A stretch of DNA of 64,000 nucleotides, from positions 62,001 to 126,000 of the forward strand of contig VMRT01000003.1 of NCBI GenBank assembly GCA_007713455.1. The letters run 5' to 3'. The notes under the pieces are model-generated. The model saw only the letters and a list, made by a program, of their open reading frames with translations. It had not been told where the DNA came from and made no database searches. The first letter of the stretch is position 1. Each line of letters starts with the position of its first letter. Shown here piece after piece: positions 1 through 9,019 of the stretch. The stretch is from Pseudomonas sp. (GTDB taxonomy: Bacteria > Pseudomonadota > Gammaproteobacteria > Pseudomonadales > Pseudomonadaceae). The position numbers and the translations under genes were made by a program.

Positions 1-100
1 GCGCCAGGCCGGACAGCGCGGCGAGTACGAAGAGGATGGCAACGATCCAGTGATTGGTCCGCTGCGATGGGTTGTAGCGTTCGATGTCGTTGTTATTCAT
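1..100 (-). CDS. fdnI: Formate dehydrogenase-N gamma subunit (cytochrome b556), partial
   Basis: Only the first 33 codons are inside the window; the rest lies to the left. The visible N-terminus (MNNNDIERYNPSQRTNHW followed by a hydrophobic stretch) is that of the b-type cytochrome membrane anchor of formate dehydrogenase-N/-O, with the cytosolic tail leading into the first transmembrane helix. The ATG is preceded by GGAGCC at a suitable distance and lies 57 bp after the beta-subunit stop, on the same strand. The family subunit binds two haems and passes electrons from the periplasmic catalytic subunit to quinone. The assignment rests on this short N-terminus plus operon position. Confidence 0.85.
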   Translation of the reverse strand, partial: MNNNDIERYNPSQRTNHWIVAILFVLAALSGLA

Positions 101-157
101 CGTTGGCTCCTTGAGCGATCGACTCCGAGGATGGCCCCGTGAACGGGGCCGTCGGGA

Positions 158-1099
158 TCAGGGACGCGGTTCCTTGGGGTCGACCACATGCACCGAAGGA
201 TCGACCTGGTGCACCACGGGCTCGCTGAGTTCGGCCTTGTCGTCCTCTTCCTCGACGCGGATCGGCCCGACTCGTGTGTAGTGGAAGAACCCGGCCAGCA
301 CCGCCGCGCCCATGCCCAGCAAGGCGAGGGGCTTGGTCACGCCTTTCCACAGGCCGACCAGTGGACTGATGGTCGGCTCGTTCGGTAGGTCGTTGTACAG
401 CGAGGGCTGATCGGCATGGTGCAGCACGTACATCACGTGCGTACCGCCGACACCATCGGGGTCGTACAGGCCGGCCTGGTCGAAACCGCGTTCCTTCAGA
501 TCGGCGATACGCCCGGCCGCGTGATCCTTCATATCGTCCTTGCTGCCGAAGACAATTGCCCCGGTGGGGCAGGTCTTCACGCAGGCCGGCTCGAGCCCGA
601 CCGACACGCGGTCGGAACAGAGCGTGCACTTGTAGGCCTTCTTGTCCTTCTCGGAGATACGCGGGATGTCGAACGGGCAACCGGTGATGCAGTAGCCGCA
701 GCCGATGCAGTGGTCCTGGTTGAAGTCGACGATGCCGTTGGCGTACTTCACGATGGCCCCCGGCGCCGGGCAGGCCTTGAGGCAGCCCGGGTCGGCGCAG
801 TGCATGCAGCCGTCCTTGCGGATCAGCCACTCGAGGTTGCCGCTGCCGGGGTTCTCGTACTCGGCGAACTTCATCACCGTCCAGGATTCGGCGGTGAGGT
901 CGATCGGGTTGTCGTAGGTCCCGTTGCTGGTGCCGACTTCATCACGCAGGTCGTTCCATTCCGAACACGCCACCTGGCAGGCCTTGCAGCCGATGCACTT
1001 GGAGACGTCGATTAGTTTCGCCACCTCGCCGATCTCGCGGATCGACGGCCGCTCGGTAGTCGTGGCGGAGCGGGCAATCACGTCTTGAGTAGCCATCAT
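158..1099 (-). CDS. fdnH: Formate dehydrogenase-N beta subunit, four [4Fe-4S] clusters
   Basis: Electron-transfer subunit of periplasmic formate dehydrogenase, 313 residues. Four cysteine groups typical of the family are visible: [11 protein letters not shown] near residue 35, [13 protein letters not shown] near 98, [11 protein letters not shown] near 130, and CTLCSD...CVKTC near 160. A single hydrophobic helix near residues 255-275 is the expected C-terminal membrane anchor, followed by an acidic tail. Its ATG overlaps the fdnG stop by four bases (ATGA), so the two are translationally coupled. GGAGAAGGC precedes the start; a second ATG directly follows the first, so the start could be one codon later. 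The subunit connects the molybdenum/selenium subunit to the haem subunit. Confidence 0.95.
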   Translation of the reverse strand: MMATQDVIARSATTTERPSIREIGEVAKLIDVSKCIGCKACQVACSEWNDLRDEVGTSNGTYDNPIDLTAESWTVMKFAEYENPGSGNLEWLIRKDGCMHCADPGCLKACPAPGAIVKYANGIVDFNQDHCIGCGYCITGCPFDIPRISEKDKKAYKCTLCSDRVSVGLEPACVKTCPTGAIVFGSKDDMKDHAAGRIADLKERGFDQAGLYDPDGVGGTHVMYVLHHADQPSLYNDLPNEPTISPLVGLWKGVTKPLALLGMGAAVLAGFFHYTRVGPIRVEEEDDKAELSEPVVHQVDPSVHVVDPKEPRP

Positions 1100-4000
1100 G
1101 CCTTCTCCACGTTGACCAGGAACGACTTGAACTCCGGCGTCTGGGTGTTGGCGTCACCGACGAACGGCGTCAGCGTGTTGGTCAGGTAACCGTTGCGCGC
1201 CACCCCGGCGAAGCCCCAGTGCAGCGGGATGCCGATGTGATGCACGGTCTGGCCGTCCACCGTCAGCGGCTTGATGCGCTTGGTCACCACCGCCACCGCC
1301 TTGATGTAGCCGCGGTTGGACGACACCTTGACCCGCTCGCCGGCCTTGATGCCCAGCTCGTTGGCCAGCACCTCGCCGATCTCGACGAACTGCTCGGGCT
1401 GGGTGATCGCATTGAGCCGGCAATGTTTGGTCCAGAAGTGGAAGTGCTCCGTCAGCCGGTAGGTGGTGGCCGCGTAGGGGAAGTCCTCCGCGGTGCCGAA
1501 CAGCTCCATGTCGTTCTTGAACACCCGCGCGGCCGGATTGCTGATGGCCTGGACGTTATCCGGGTGCATGGGATTGCGGCCGATGGGCGTCTCAAACGGC
1601 TCGTAATGCTCGGGGAATGGCCCCTCGTTCATCTTGTCCACGGCGAACAGCCGCGCCACCCCTTCGGGGTTCATGATGAACGGGTTCATGCCGGCTTCGG
1701 GTGGTGAATCGACCTTGAAGTCGGGCACGTCGGTGCCGCCCCACTTGGTGCCGTCCCACCACACCAGGCGTTTCTTCTGCGGGTCCCACGGGTCGCCGGC
1801 CGGGTCGGCCGAAGCGCGGTTGTAGAGGATGCGCCGGTTGGCTGGCCAGGCCCATGCCCAGCCTAGCGTCTGCCCCATGCCGTAGGGGTCGGCATTGTCG
1901 CGTCGGGCCATCTGGTTGCCGGCCTGGGTCCAGGAGCCACACCAGATCCAGCAGCCGCTGGAGGTGGTGCCGTCGGCACGCAGCAGACCGAAGCCTGGTA
2001 GCAGCTCGCCGGCCTTGGCCACCTGCGCTCCGGTCTGTAGGTCGAACACATCGCTCAGGGCCTTTCCGTTGTACTCCTGGGCGATTTCCTCGGCGGTCGG
2101 TTCTTCCGGCTGGCGATAGCCCCAGTCGATGTTGAGCAGCGGCTCGGCGTAGGCGCCGCCTTCCTTGCGATACAGCTCGCGCAGGCGATGGAACAGCCCG
2201 CCCATGATCACCACGTCGGTCTGCGCCTGGCCCGGCGGCTCGGCGGCCTTCCAGTGCCATTGCAGCCAGCGGCCGCTGTTGACCAGCGAGCCGTCCTCCT
2301 CGGCGAAGCAGGTGGTCGGCAGGCGGAACACCGTGGTCTGGATGCTGGCGGTGTCGACGTCGTTGTACTCGCCGGCGTTGCGCCAGAACTCCGAGGTCTC
2401 GGTGGCCAGCGGGTCCATGATCACCAGGTACTTGAGCTTGGCCAGCGCGGCGCTGACCTTGGCCTTGTTGGGGAACGAGGCGATGGGGTTGAAGCCCTGG
2501 CAGAAATAGCCGTTGACCTGCCCCTGGTACATCATGTCGAACACCTTGAGCACGTCGTAGCCGGGGATATCCAGCTTCGGCAGCCAGTCGTAGCCCCAGT
2601 TGTTCTCCGCGGTGGCGTTCTTGCCGTACCAGGCCTTCATCAGGCTGACGTGGAATTTCTCGTAGTGCTGCCAGTAGGACAGCTGCCCCGGGCGCAGCGG
2701 CTTGGCGGTGCGCTTGGCGATGTAGGCCGCGTAGTCCTGCTCGGCTTCCAGCGGCAGCGTCATGTAGCCCGGCAGCAGGTTGGAGAGCAGGCCGAGATCG
2801 GTCAGGCCCTGGATATTGGAGTGCCCGCGCAGCGCGTTCATCCCGCCGCCAGGCATGCCGATGTTGCCGAGCAGCAGCTGCACCATGGCGCCGGTGCGGA
2901 TCATCTGCGAACCGGTCGAATGCTGCGTCCAGCCCAGGGCGTACATGATGGTCATGACCTTGCCCGGTGCCGAGGTTTCGGCGATGGTCTCCCACACCTG
3001 CAGCATTTTGTCCTGCGGTGTGCCGCAGATGTTGCTGACCACCTCCGGCGTGTAACGGTTGTAGTGCTGCTTGAGCAGATTAAACACGCAGCGTGGGTGG
3101 GTCAGGCTCTTGTCGACGCGGGCGAAGCCGTCTTCGTCCAGCTCGTAGCTCCAGCTGGCCTTGTCCGTATAGGTACGCCGATCGCCGTCGTAGCCGTTGA
3201 ACAGACCATTCTCGAAGCCGAAGCCTTCCTTCACGATGAACGAGACGTCGGTGTAGTTGACCACGTACTCGTGCTGGATCTTGTCGTTTTCCAGCAGGTA
3301 GTTGATCAGCCCGCCGAGGAAGGCGATGTCGGTGCCGGTGCGGATCGGCGCATACATGTCGGCCACCGAGGCCGAACGGGTGAAGCGCGGATCGACCACC
3401 ACCAGCCGCGCCTTGTTGCGCGCCTTGGCCTCGGTGACCCATTTGAAGCCGCACGGGTGCGCTTCGGCGGCGTTACCGCCCATGATCAGGACCAGGTCAG
3501 CGTTCTGGATATCGGACCAGTGATTGGTCATGGCTCCACGGCCAAACGTCGGGGCAAGACTTGCCACCGTCGGGCCGTGTCAGACACGTGCCTGGTTATC
3601 GAATCCCAGAATGCCGAGTGAACGAACCACCTTGTGGGTGATGTAGCCAGCCTCGTTGGATGACGCCGAGGCGGCGAGGAAACCGGTGCTCAGCCAGCGG
3701 TTGACCGTCTGACCCTCTTCGTTGCGTTCGACGAAGTTGGCGTCGCGGTCGTCCTTCATCAGCCGCGCGATGCGGTCGAGGGCGTCGCTCCACTCGATGC
3801 GCTTCCACTCGTTGCTGCCGGCTTCGCGGACTTCCGGGTGGGTCAGGCGGTTGGGGCTGTGAACGAAGTCGAGCAGGCCGGCGCCTTTCGGGCACAGGGT
3901 GCCGCGGTTGACCGGGTGATCGGAGTCGCCTTCGATGTGGATGATGTTCTGTGCGACGTTCTTGCCGCCGCTGCCCTGGCTGTAGATGATCAGCCCGCAA

Positions 4001-4170
4001 CCGACGGAGCAGTAGGGGCAGGTGTTGCGAGTCTCGCGCGTGTTGGTCAGTTTGAAATGCCGGATCGACTCGGCATACGCCGTCGGCGGGGCCATACCCA
4101 ATGCCGCCATGCTCGACGCCCCAAGGCCCACACCGCAGACCTTGAAGAACTGTCGACGGTTCATATCCAT
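1096..4170 (-). CDS. fdnG: Formate dehydrogenase-N alpha subunit, selenocysteine-containing
   Basis: Periplasmic molybdopterin subunit oxidising formate to CO2. A conventional reading gives two ORFs, but they are one gene of 1,024 residues interrupted by an in-frame TGA at 3580-3582. The junction reads [21 protein letters not shown], the known selenocysteine site of FdnG/FdoG, making Sec residue 197. The N-terminus has a Tat signal (RRQFFK, then a hydrophobic run ending in AYA) and next a CPYCSVGCG iron-sulfur motif. Length agrees with the roughly 1,015 residues of the E. coli enzyme. AGGAG sits 8 bp before the ATG at 4170. Expression requires the selenocysteine machinery (SelABCD) elsewhere in the genome. 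The gene heads fdnGHI. Confidence 0.95.
3537..3582 (-). promoter_or_regulatory. Bacterial SECIS element with the selenocysteine UGA of fdnG
   Basis: Directly after the UGA the minus strand folds into a hairpin. The outer stem is CACGGCC (3573-3579) with GGCCGTG (3537-3543). The inner stem is GGCAA with TTGCC, closing a three-base GTC loop. The shape, the position within about 40 nt of UGA and the GU in the apical loop fit the SelB-binding SECIS of enterobacterial fdnG. The element also encodes protein, so its sequence is constrained twice. Confidence 0.85.
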
Positions 4171-4222
4171 CGGAGGTTCTCCTTCTTATCAGGCTGGTAC
4201 GCCGATACTTTGCCGGCGTCTG

Positions 4223-4235
4223 CTAAGCAGCTTAG
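4223..4235. promoter_or_regulatory. 13-bp palindrome CTAAG-CAG-CTTAG upstream of fdnG
   Basis: A perfect dyad in the 150-bp gap between the AraC-type gene and fdnG, about 53 bp before the fdnG start codon. This position suits a regulator site near the promoter. No known consensus was recognised, so the binding protein is unknown. Confidence 0.35.
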
Positions 4236-4320
4236 TCAAGAATGGGCAAAGTAAAGGGCTAATTCCGCGCTCCGCTGCCTCGCGCTGCACCTGTGAAAGA
4301 GCCTGGGTTGTACAGGGAAT

Positions 4321-5157
4321 TCACCCGTCGGCGGCCGTGACCAGCTGCTTTTTCCACTCCCGCGGCGAATGCCCGGCGTGCGCCTTGAACGCCCGGGAGA
4401 ACGCGGCTTCGCTGCCGTAGCCCACTTCGAACGCGATCATCTTGATCGGCCGTCCGCGACGCAGGGCCTTCTGCGCCAGGCGGACGCGCCAGCCCTGCAG
4501 ATACTGGCCCGGCGTAGTGCCGACGGTCTCGCGGAAGGCCGTGGCGAACACGCTGCGCGACATCCCGGCAACGCTGGCCAGCTCCTCGAGCGTCCAGTCC
4601 TGCGCCGGCGCCTCGTGCATCGCCACCAGAGCATTGCGCAGGCGCGGGTGCGCCAGCCCGGACAGCAGCCCGCCATTCACCTCGTCGCTTTCCATCAGCT
4701 GGCGCAGAACCTGGATCATCACCACTTCGAGCAACCGCTCGACCAGTGCCACGCGCCCGCAGCGTTGCTCGAAGGCCTCCTCGAACAGCAGCGAGAGGAT
4801 CGGCTCGGCGCCCCAGACCTGATCCAGCGGCAGGCAGACGACATCGGCCAGCGCCGAGGCGATCGGGTTGCTGGTGCCGCCTTCGAACGACAGGTTTGCG
4901 CAGACCATGTCCGCGTTCTGCCCGGGCGCGATGATGAAACGGTGCGTCAGCGGGCGCGGAAACAGCAGCAGGCTCGGTCGCTCGACCTGCAGCGATTCCC
5001 TGCCATGGCGCACCTCGAGCGTGCCGCTGCGCACCAGATGCAGCTGCCCGTGCACGCCATCGCTTTGCAGGGTGTTGATGCCGCACAGGGGGCCGGTATT
5101 GAACACCTGTGCGCTCATCGGGAAGTGGGTCATCAGCGCAGCGAGCCGGTCGGCCAT
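4321..5157 (-). CDS. AraC-family transcriptional regulator with N-terminal cupin
   Basis: 278 residues. The N-terminal half is a cupin-type ligand domain (LHLVRSGTLEVRHG, then LLLFPRPLTHRF), the AraC_binding/cupin_6 kind common in regulators beside oxidoreductase or hydrolase genes. The C-terminal hundred residues carry the two AraC helix-turn-helix motifs (LEELASVAGMSRSVFATAFRE and IAFEVGYGSEAAFSRAFKAH). AGGAG lies 7 bp before the ATG at 5157, which is preferred to an in-frame ATG six codons earlier. It is divergent from ohr across a 120-bp gap containing inverted repeats, so it probably controls ohr and the hydrolase. It also lies directly upstream of fdnG on the same strand. Confidence 0.88.
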   Translation of the reverse strand: MADRLAALMTHFPMSAQVFNTGPLCGINTLQSDGVHGQLHLVRSGTLEVRHGRESLQVERPSLLLFPRPLTHRFIIAPGQNADMVCANLSFEGGTSNPIASALADVVCLPLDQVWGAEPILSLLFEEAFEQRCGRVALVERLLEVVMIQVLRQLMESDEVNGGLLSGLAHPRLRNALVAMHEAPAQDWTLEELASVAGMSRSVFATAFRETVGTTPGQYLQGWRVRLAQKALRRGRPIKMIAFEVGYGSEAAFSRAFKAHAGHSPREWKKQLVTAADG

Positions 5158-5192
5158 CTTCGTACTCCTGATCATGTTTTCCGGATTCTACG

Positions 5193-5232
5193 TCACCAAT
5201 AGTTTTTTCTGGTGAGCAGAATAGCGCTCACC
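5193..5232. promoter_or_regulatory. Clustered inverted repeats between the araC-type gene and ohr
   Basis: TCACCA (5193-5198) pairs with TGGTGA (5210-5215), and GGTGAGC (5211-5217) pairs with GCTCACC (5226-5232). The shared GGTGA half-site appears three times within 40 bp, in the middle of the divergent promoter region. This layout suits an operator for the adjacent AraC-type regulator. The regulator identity is inferred from position only. Confidence 0.45.
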
Positions 5233-5277
5233 GGGCAACAACGCCCTGGGCCTACCAACAGAACAGGAACTCTAGCC

Positions 5278-5706
5278 ATGACCATCGAAAAGATTCTCTA
5301 CACCGCCACTGCAACCGCCACCGGTGGCCGTGAAGGCCGCGCCAGCTCCTCCGATGAGGCGCTCGATGTGCAACTGTCCACCCCGCGTGAACTGGGCGGC
5401 GCTGGCGGCCCCGGCACCAACCCGGAGCAGCTGTTCGCTGCTGGCTACTCGGCCTGCTTTCTCGGCGCGCTGAAGTTCGTCGCCGGCAAGCAGAAGGTCG
5501 CCCTGTCGGCCGACACCCGCATCACCGGCAAGGTCGGCATCGGCCAGATCCCCACCGGTTTCGGTATCGAGGCCGAGCTGACCGTCAGCGCGCCCGGCAT
5601 TGCCCGCGATGTATTGCAGGGCCTGGTCGACCAGGCCCACGTGGTCTGCCCGTACTCCAATGCCACCCGCGGCAACATCGACGTAACCCTGATCCTCGCC
5701 GACTGA
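5278..5706 (+). CDS. ohr: Organic hydroperoxide resistance protein, Ohr/OsmC family
   Basis: 142 residues, the usual Ohr length. Thiol peroxidase that reduces organic hydroperoxides with lipoyl-type electron donors in the cytoplasm. Both catalytic cysteines are present: Cys60 in GYSACF and Cys124 in HVVCPYS. The N-terminal [17 protein letters not shown] is the typical Ohr first strand. The start is the ATG at 5278, preceded by AGGAA; the longer reading frame upstream is ignored because it runs through the divergent promoter. Many ohr genes are controlled by the MarR-type OhrR; here an AraC-type gene is divergent instead. An alpha/beta hydrolase follows 37 bp later, probably cotranscribed. Confidence 0.93.
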   Translation: MTIEKILYTATATATGGREGRASSSDEALDVQLSTPRELGGAGGPGTNPEQLFAAGYSACFLGALKFVAGKQKVALSADTRITGKVGIGQIPTGFGIEAELTVSAPGIARDVLQGLVDQAHVVCPYSNATRGNIDVTLILAD

Positions 5707-5743
5707 TCCAGCCCACCGTACCTACGCACAGGAGACACACGCC

Positions 5744-6694
5744 ATGAATGCCATCATCCGTAGCTTCACCCTCCCGCTGCTGGCCATCGCGCTGCAGCCG
5801 GCCTTCGCCGCGCAGCTGGAGCAGCCCACGCAACCGACATCCAGTATCGCCAGCGCCCGCACCGCCAGCACCATCACCACGGCCGACGGCGTGCAGCTGT
5901 ACTACAAGGACTGGGGCCCGAAGGACGGCCCGGTGGTCACCTTCAGCCATGGCTGGCCGCTCAACTCGGACAGCTGGGAATCGCAAATGCTGTTCCTCGC
6001 ATCCGAGGGCTACCGCGTGGTCGCTCACGACCGCCGCGGCCACGGCCGCTCCAGCCAGCCGTGGGAAGGCAACGACATGGATCACTACGCCGACGACCTG
6101 GCCGCGGTGATCGAGGCGCTGGACCTGAAGGATGTCACCCTGGTGGGTTTCTCTACCGGTGGCGGCGAGGTGGCCCGCTACATCGGTCGCCACGGCACCG
6201 AACGGGTGAAGAAGGCCGTGCTGGTCAGCGCCGTGCCGCCGATGATGTTGAAAACCGCGGATAACCCGGGCGGGCTGCCGCTGGAAGTGTTCGACGGCAT
6301 CCGCAAGGCATCGCTGGAGGATCGCGCGCAGCTGTACCTCGATCTCGCCTCCGGCCCTTTCTACGGCTTCAATCGACCGGGAGCCAAGGTTTCCCAGGGG
6401 CTGATCGACAATTGGCGCGCCCAGGGTCTGCAGGCCGGGCACAAGAATACCTACGACTCCATTGCCGCCTTCTCGGCCACCGACTTTCGCGGCGACCTGA
6501 AGAAGTTCGACGTGCCGACGCTGGTGATCCACGGCGACGATGACCAGATCGTGCCGCTGGACAGCTCGGGCAAGGCCTCCGCCGCGCTGATCGAGGGCGC
6601 GCAGCTGATCGTCTATCCCGGTGCGCCGCACGGCCTGACCGACACCCACAAGGAGCGCTTCAACAACGATCTGCTGGCGTTCCTCAAGAAGTGA
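5744..6694 (+). CDS. Exported alpha/beta hydrolase (non-haem chloroperoxidase/arylesterase type)
   Basis: 316 residues with a signal peptide (hydrophobic core, cleavage after AFA near residue 23). The mature part resembles the cofactor-free haloperoxidase/arylesterase branch: oxyanion segment [13 protein letters not shown], nucleophile elbow GFSTGG with Ser137, acid in HGDDDQIVP, and histidine in APHGLTDTH. Such enzymes hydrolyse esters and can also make peracids. It lies 37 bp after ohr on the same strand, so a shared stress response is plausible. The substrate cannot be told from sequence. The ATG at 5744 follows AGGAGACACACGCC, a good ribosome site. Confidence 0.85.
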   Translation: MNAIIRSFTLPLLAIALQPAFAAQLEQPTQPTSSIASARTASTITTADGVQLYYKDWGPKDGPVVTFSHGWPLNSDSWESQMLFLASEGYRVVAHDRRGHGRSSQPWEGNDMDHYADDLAAVIEALDLKDVTLVGFSTGGGEVARYIGRHGTERVKKAVLVSAVPPMMLKTADNPGGLPLEVFDGIRKASLEDRAQLYLDLASGPFYGFNRPGAKVSQGLIDNWRAQGLQAGHKNTYDSIAAFSATDFRGDLKKFDVPTLVIHGDDDQIVPLDSSGKASAALIEGAQLIVYPGAPHGLTDTHKERFNNDLLAFLKK

Positions 6695-6751
6695 TGTGCA
6701 GCAGCCTCGTCGAGCGGCTCGGAGCACCGCGCCGCTTGCCGCTCAAAAACG

Positions 6752-6779
6752 ACAAACCCCGCCAGATGGCGGGGTTTGT
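6752..6779. terminator. Hairpin terminator between the hydrolase gene and the Tim44-like gene
   Basis: ACAAACCCCGCC, loop AGAT, then GGCGGGGTTTGT: a perfect 12-bp stem between two convergent genes. A- and T-rich ends on both sides make it usable in both directions. Confidence 0.85.
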
Positions 6780-6825
6780 CTGTGGACTGCGTTTAAGGCA
6801 GACCGGATCTTCTACACGACGCCGA

Positions 6826-7668
6826 TCAGGCGTTCTGGCGGATACCGGCGACCAGCCAGGGCTGGTTCTCGCCCTGAGTGCGTTCCATGCGCCAGCTCTC
6901 GCTGAACGGCTCGCCCTGGTCGAAGCGCGAGGTCTTGGCGACGCCGGTGAAGGTCAGGGTCGCGGTGGTCTTCTCGGCATCGTCGTCGACGCCGTCGAGC
7001 TGGATTTGCAGATCGTCGATGTAGGTCGACTGATAGGCATCACCGATCTCGGCGCGCTCCTGCTTGAGGAAGCCCAGCAGCTGTGGGGTGACGAACTCGG
7101 AGATCTTGTCCATCTCGTTGGCGTCCCAGTGCTGCTGCAGCGAGAGGAAGTGCTCGCGGGCTGCGGCGACGAAGCTCTGCTCGTTGAACCAGGCCGGGGC
7201 ATTGATCACCGGAGCGGCGGCGACCGGGGCGGCGCTGCCACCGAAGATGGAGGTCGACGGCTGCTGCGGCATGTCACGCTGCATCGGCGCATGGCCGGCC
7301 ATGGCAGGCTGCTGCTGGCGACGGCGGGCGGCGAGGAAGCGGAACAGCAGGAACGCGATCAGGCCGAAGATCAGGATATCCATGAACTGGATGCCCTCGA
7401 AGCCGTCGCCCATGAACATCGAGGCGAGCAGGCCACCGGCGGCCAGACCGGCCAGCGGGCCGAGCCAGCGCGAGGCACCGCTGGCGGCAGCGGGCGTCTG
7501 ACGGCCAGCCAGATTCGGTGCGGCCTGGGTCTGCTGGGGCGCCTGGCGGGTCTGGTGGCTGGGCGCCGAGCCGAAGCTCTTGCCGCCGCCGAAGCGCTTG
7601 GCGTGGGCGTCGAGCGCGAAGGTCAGGCTGATACACAGCGCCATGAAAATGCTAAGCACACGTTGCAT
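6826..7668 (-). CDS. Tim44-like domain inner-membrane protein
   Basis: 280 residues. A signal peptide (MQRVLSIFMALCISLTFALDAHA) leads into a Gly/Pro/Gln-rich linker, two hydrophobic segments near residues 80-97 and 104-125, a basic AARRR stop and a C-terminal alpha/beta domain of the Tim44/MRPL45 type (SFVAAAREHFLSLQQHWDA and KISEFVTPQLLGFLKQE). Bacterial members are membrane proteins of uncertain role; the name comes from the mitochondrial import factor. The start at 7668 is chosen because it begins the signal peptide; an in-frame ATG 13 codons upstream would bury it. The gene stands alone between two terminators. Confidence 0.85.
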   Translation of the reverse strand: MQRVLSIFMALCISLTFALDAHAKRFGGGKSFGSAPSHQTRQAPQQTQAAPNLAGRQTPAAASGASRWLGPLAGLAAGGLLASMFMGDGFEGIQFMDILIFGLIAFLLFRFLAARRRQQQPAMAGHAPMQRDMPQQPSTSIFGGSAAPVAAAPVINAPAWFNEQSFVAAAREHFLSLQQHWDANEMDKISEFVTPQLLGFLKQERAEIGDAYQSTYIDDLQIQLDGVDDDAEKTTATLTFTGVAKTSRFDQGEPFSESWRMERTQGENQPWLVAGIRQNA

Positions 7669-7804
7669 TGAGTGTTCCCGCTGAAAAGAGTGGAGTACGC
7701 GCGCCATCCTGCCGAGACGGGCAGGGGTTGGCCAGGGGCAGTATGTTACCGGCTTTTGCTTGCGACCGTTGGTCGCGCCGGGTGAGCGCTGGGCAAGATG
7801 CGAA

Positions 7805-7826
7805 AACGGAGCCTGACGGCTCCGTT
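7805..7826 (-). terminator. Rho-independent terminator after the TRAP binding-protein gene
   Basis: The minus strand reads AACGGAGCC, loop GTCA, GGCTCCGTT followed by further T residues, 16 bp after the stop codon of the solute-binding protein gene. Confidence 0.8.
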
Positions 7827-7842
7827 CTGTGCTGCAGTGGGT

Positions 7843-8946
7843 TTAGCGCCAGTTGTACAGTTCCTTCTCGGAGATTTCGTGCATCGGCTTGACCTGCTCC
7901 TGGAAGGCCTTCATCGATGCCCAGATGCGGCCGTTCAGCTCACTCTGCGCGGCCAGCTCGCCAAGCACCAGCTCCGACTGTTCCTGCATGGCGCCGAGCA
8001 CTTCGTCAGGGAAGCGCTTGAGCTCTACGCCCTGCTGCTTGAGCTGGTCCAGCGCCAAGGCGTTGTTGTAGACGTAGTCGTCCATCATGTCGCGGCTGGC
8101 CGCGCGGGTCGCTTCGGTGAGGATGGCTTGCAGGTCCTCGGGCAGGGTATCCATTGCCTTCTGATTGACCAGCAACTCCAGCACCGCCTGCGGCTCCTGC
8201 CAGCCCGGGTAGTAGTAGTACTTGGCCGCCTTGTGCAAACCGAAGACCAGATCGTTGTACGGGCTGACCCAGTCAGTGGCGTCGATGGCGCCGGTCTGCA
8301 ACGCGGTGAACACTTCGCCGCCAGGCAGGTTCACGGTGGTCGCGCCGAGGCGCGCCAGCACTTCGCCGCCGAGGCCCGGCATGCGGATCTTCAGGCCGCG
8401 CAGATCGCCCAGCGCATTGATTTCCTTGTTGTACCAGCCGCCCATCTGCATGCCGGTGTTTCCGACCACCATCGGCTTCACGCCGAAGGGTGCATAGGCC
8501 TCTTCCCAGAACTTCTGGCCGTCGCCTTTGCTGAGCCAGGCGTTCATTTCGATGGCGGACAGCCCGAACGGGACCGAGGTGAAGAACTGCGCGGTCGGGA
8601 CCTTGCCTTTCCAGTAGTAGGCGGCGCCGTGACCCAGTTCGGCGGTGCCGCGGGAAACGGCATCGAACACTTCCAGCGCCGGCACCAGTTCGCCGGCGGC
8701 GTAGACCTTGATGGTCAGGCGGCCGTCGCTCATCACCTTGACGCGGTCGGCCAGGCGCTCGGCGGCGGTGCCCAGGCCCGGGTAGTTCTTCGGCCAGGCG
8801 GTGACCATTTTCCAGGTGTAGGTCTTGGCGGGTTCGCTGGCGGCTTGTTGGCCGGCGTTTTCGACTTTCTTGTCGTCATTGCAGCCGGCAAGGCCGAGGG
8901 TAGCAAGCAAGGCAGCGGCAGCACCGAACAGATGGCGGCGTTTCAT
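7843..8946 (-). CDS. TRAP transporter solute-binding lipoprotein, DctP/TakP type
   Basis: 367 residues. It begins with a lipoprotein signal ending in the lipobox LAGC near residue 21, so it is tethered to the outer face of the inner membrane. The fold is the DctP solute-binding type: TYTWKMVTAWPKNYPGLG at the mature N-terminus and the DWVSPYND...KYYYYPGW region typical of TakP-like 2-oxoacid binders. No dctQ/dctM membrane genes are adjacent on either side, so it is an orphan that must use a permease encoded elsewhere. The start at 8946 begins the lipoprotein signal; the longer frame runs into the uvrD 3' end. Ligand inferred only from family resemblance. Confidence 0.87.
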   Translation of the reverse strand: MKRRHLFGAAAALLATLGLAGCNDDKKVENAGQQAASEPAKTYTWKMVTAWPKNYPGLGTAAERLADRVKVMSDGRLTIKVYAAGELVPALEVFDAVSRGTAELGHGAAYYWKGKVPTAQFFTSVPFGLSAIEMNAWLSKGDGQKFWEEAYAPFGVKPMVVGNTGMQMGGWYNKEINALGDLRGLKIRMPGLGGEVLARLGATTVNLPGGEVFTALQTGAIDATDWVSPYNDLVFGLHKAAKYYYYPGWQEPQAVLELLVNQKAMDTLPEDLQAILTEATRAASRDMMDDYVYNNALALDQLKQQGVELKRFPDEVLGAMQEQSELVLGELAAQSELNGRIWASMKAFQEQVKPMHEISEKELYNWR

Positions 8947-9019
8947 GGGTCGGTATCCTTGGAAGATTCTTCTTATAGGAAAGGCTTGTTGGTATGACGG
9001 GTTGACGTTAGCGTCAACT

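Noticed and set aside
2188..3621. 477-codon plus-strand frame opposite fdnG
   Set aside because: Low-complexity Val/Gly/Ala/Arg/His translation typical of an antisense shadow in GC-rich DNA.
3580..4170. Separate short formate dehydrogenase gene ending at 3580
   Set aside because: The stop is the selenocysteine UGA; the same frame continues in the alpha subunit and a SECIS follows.
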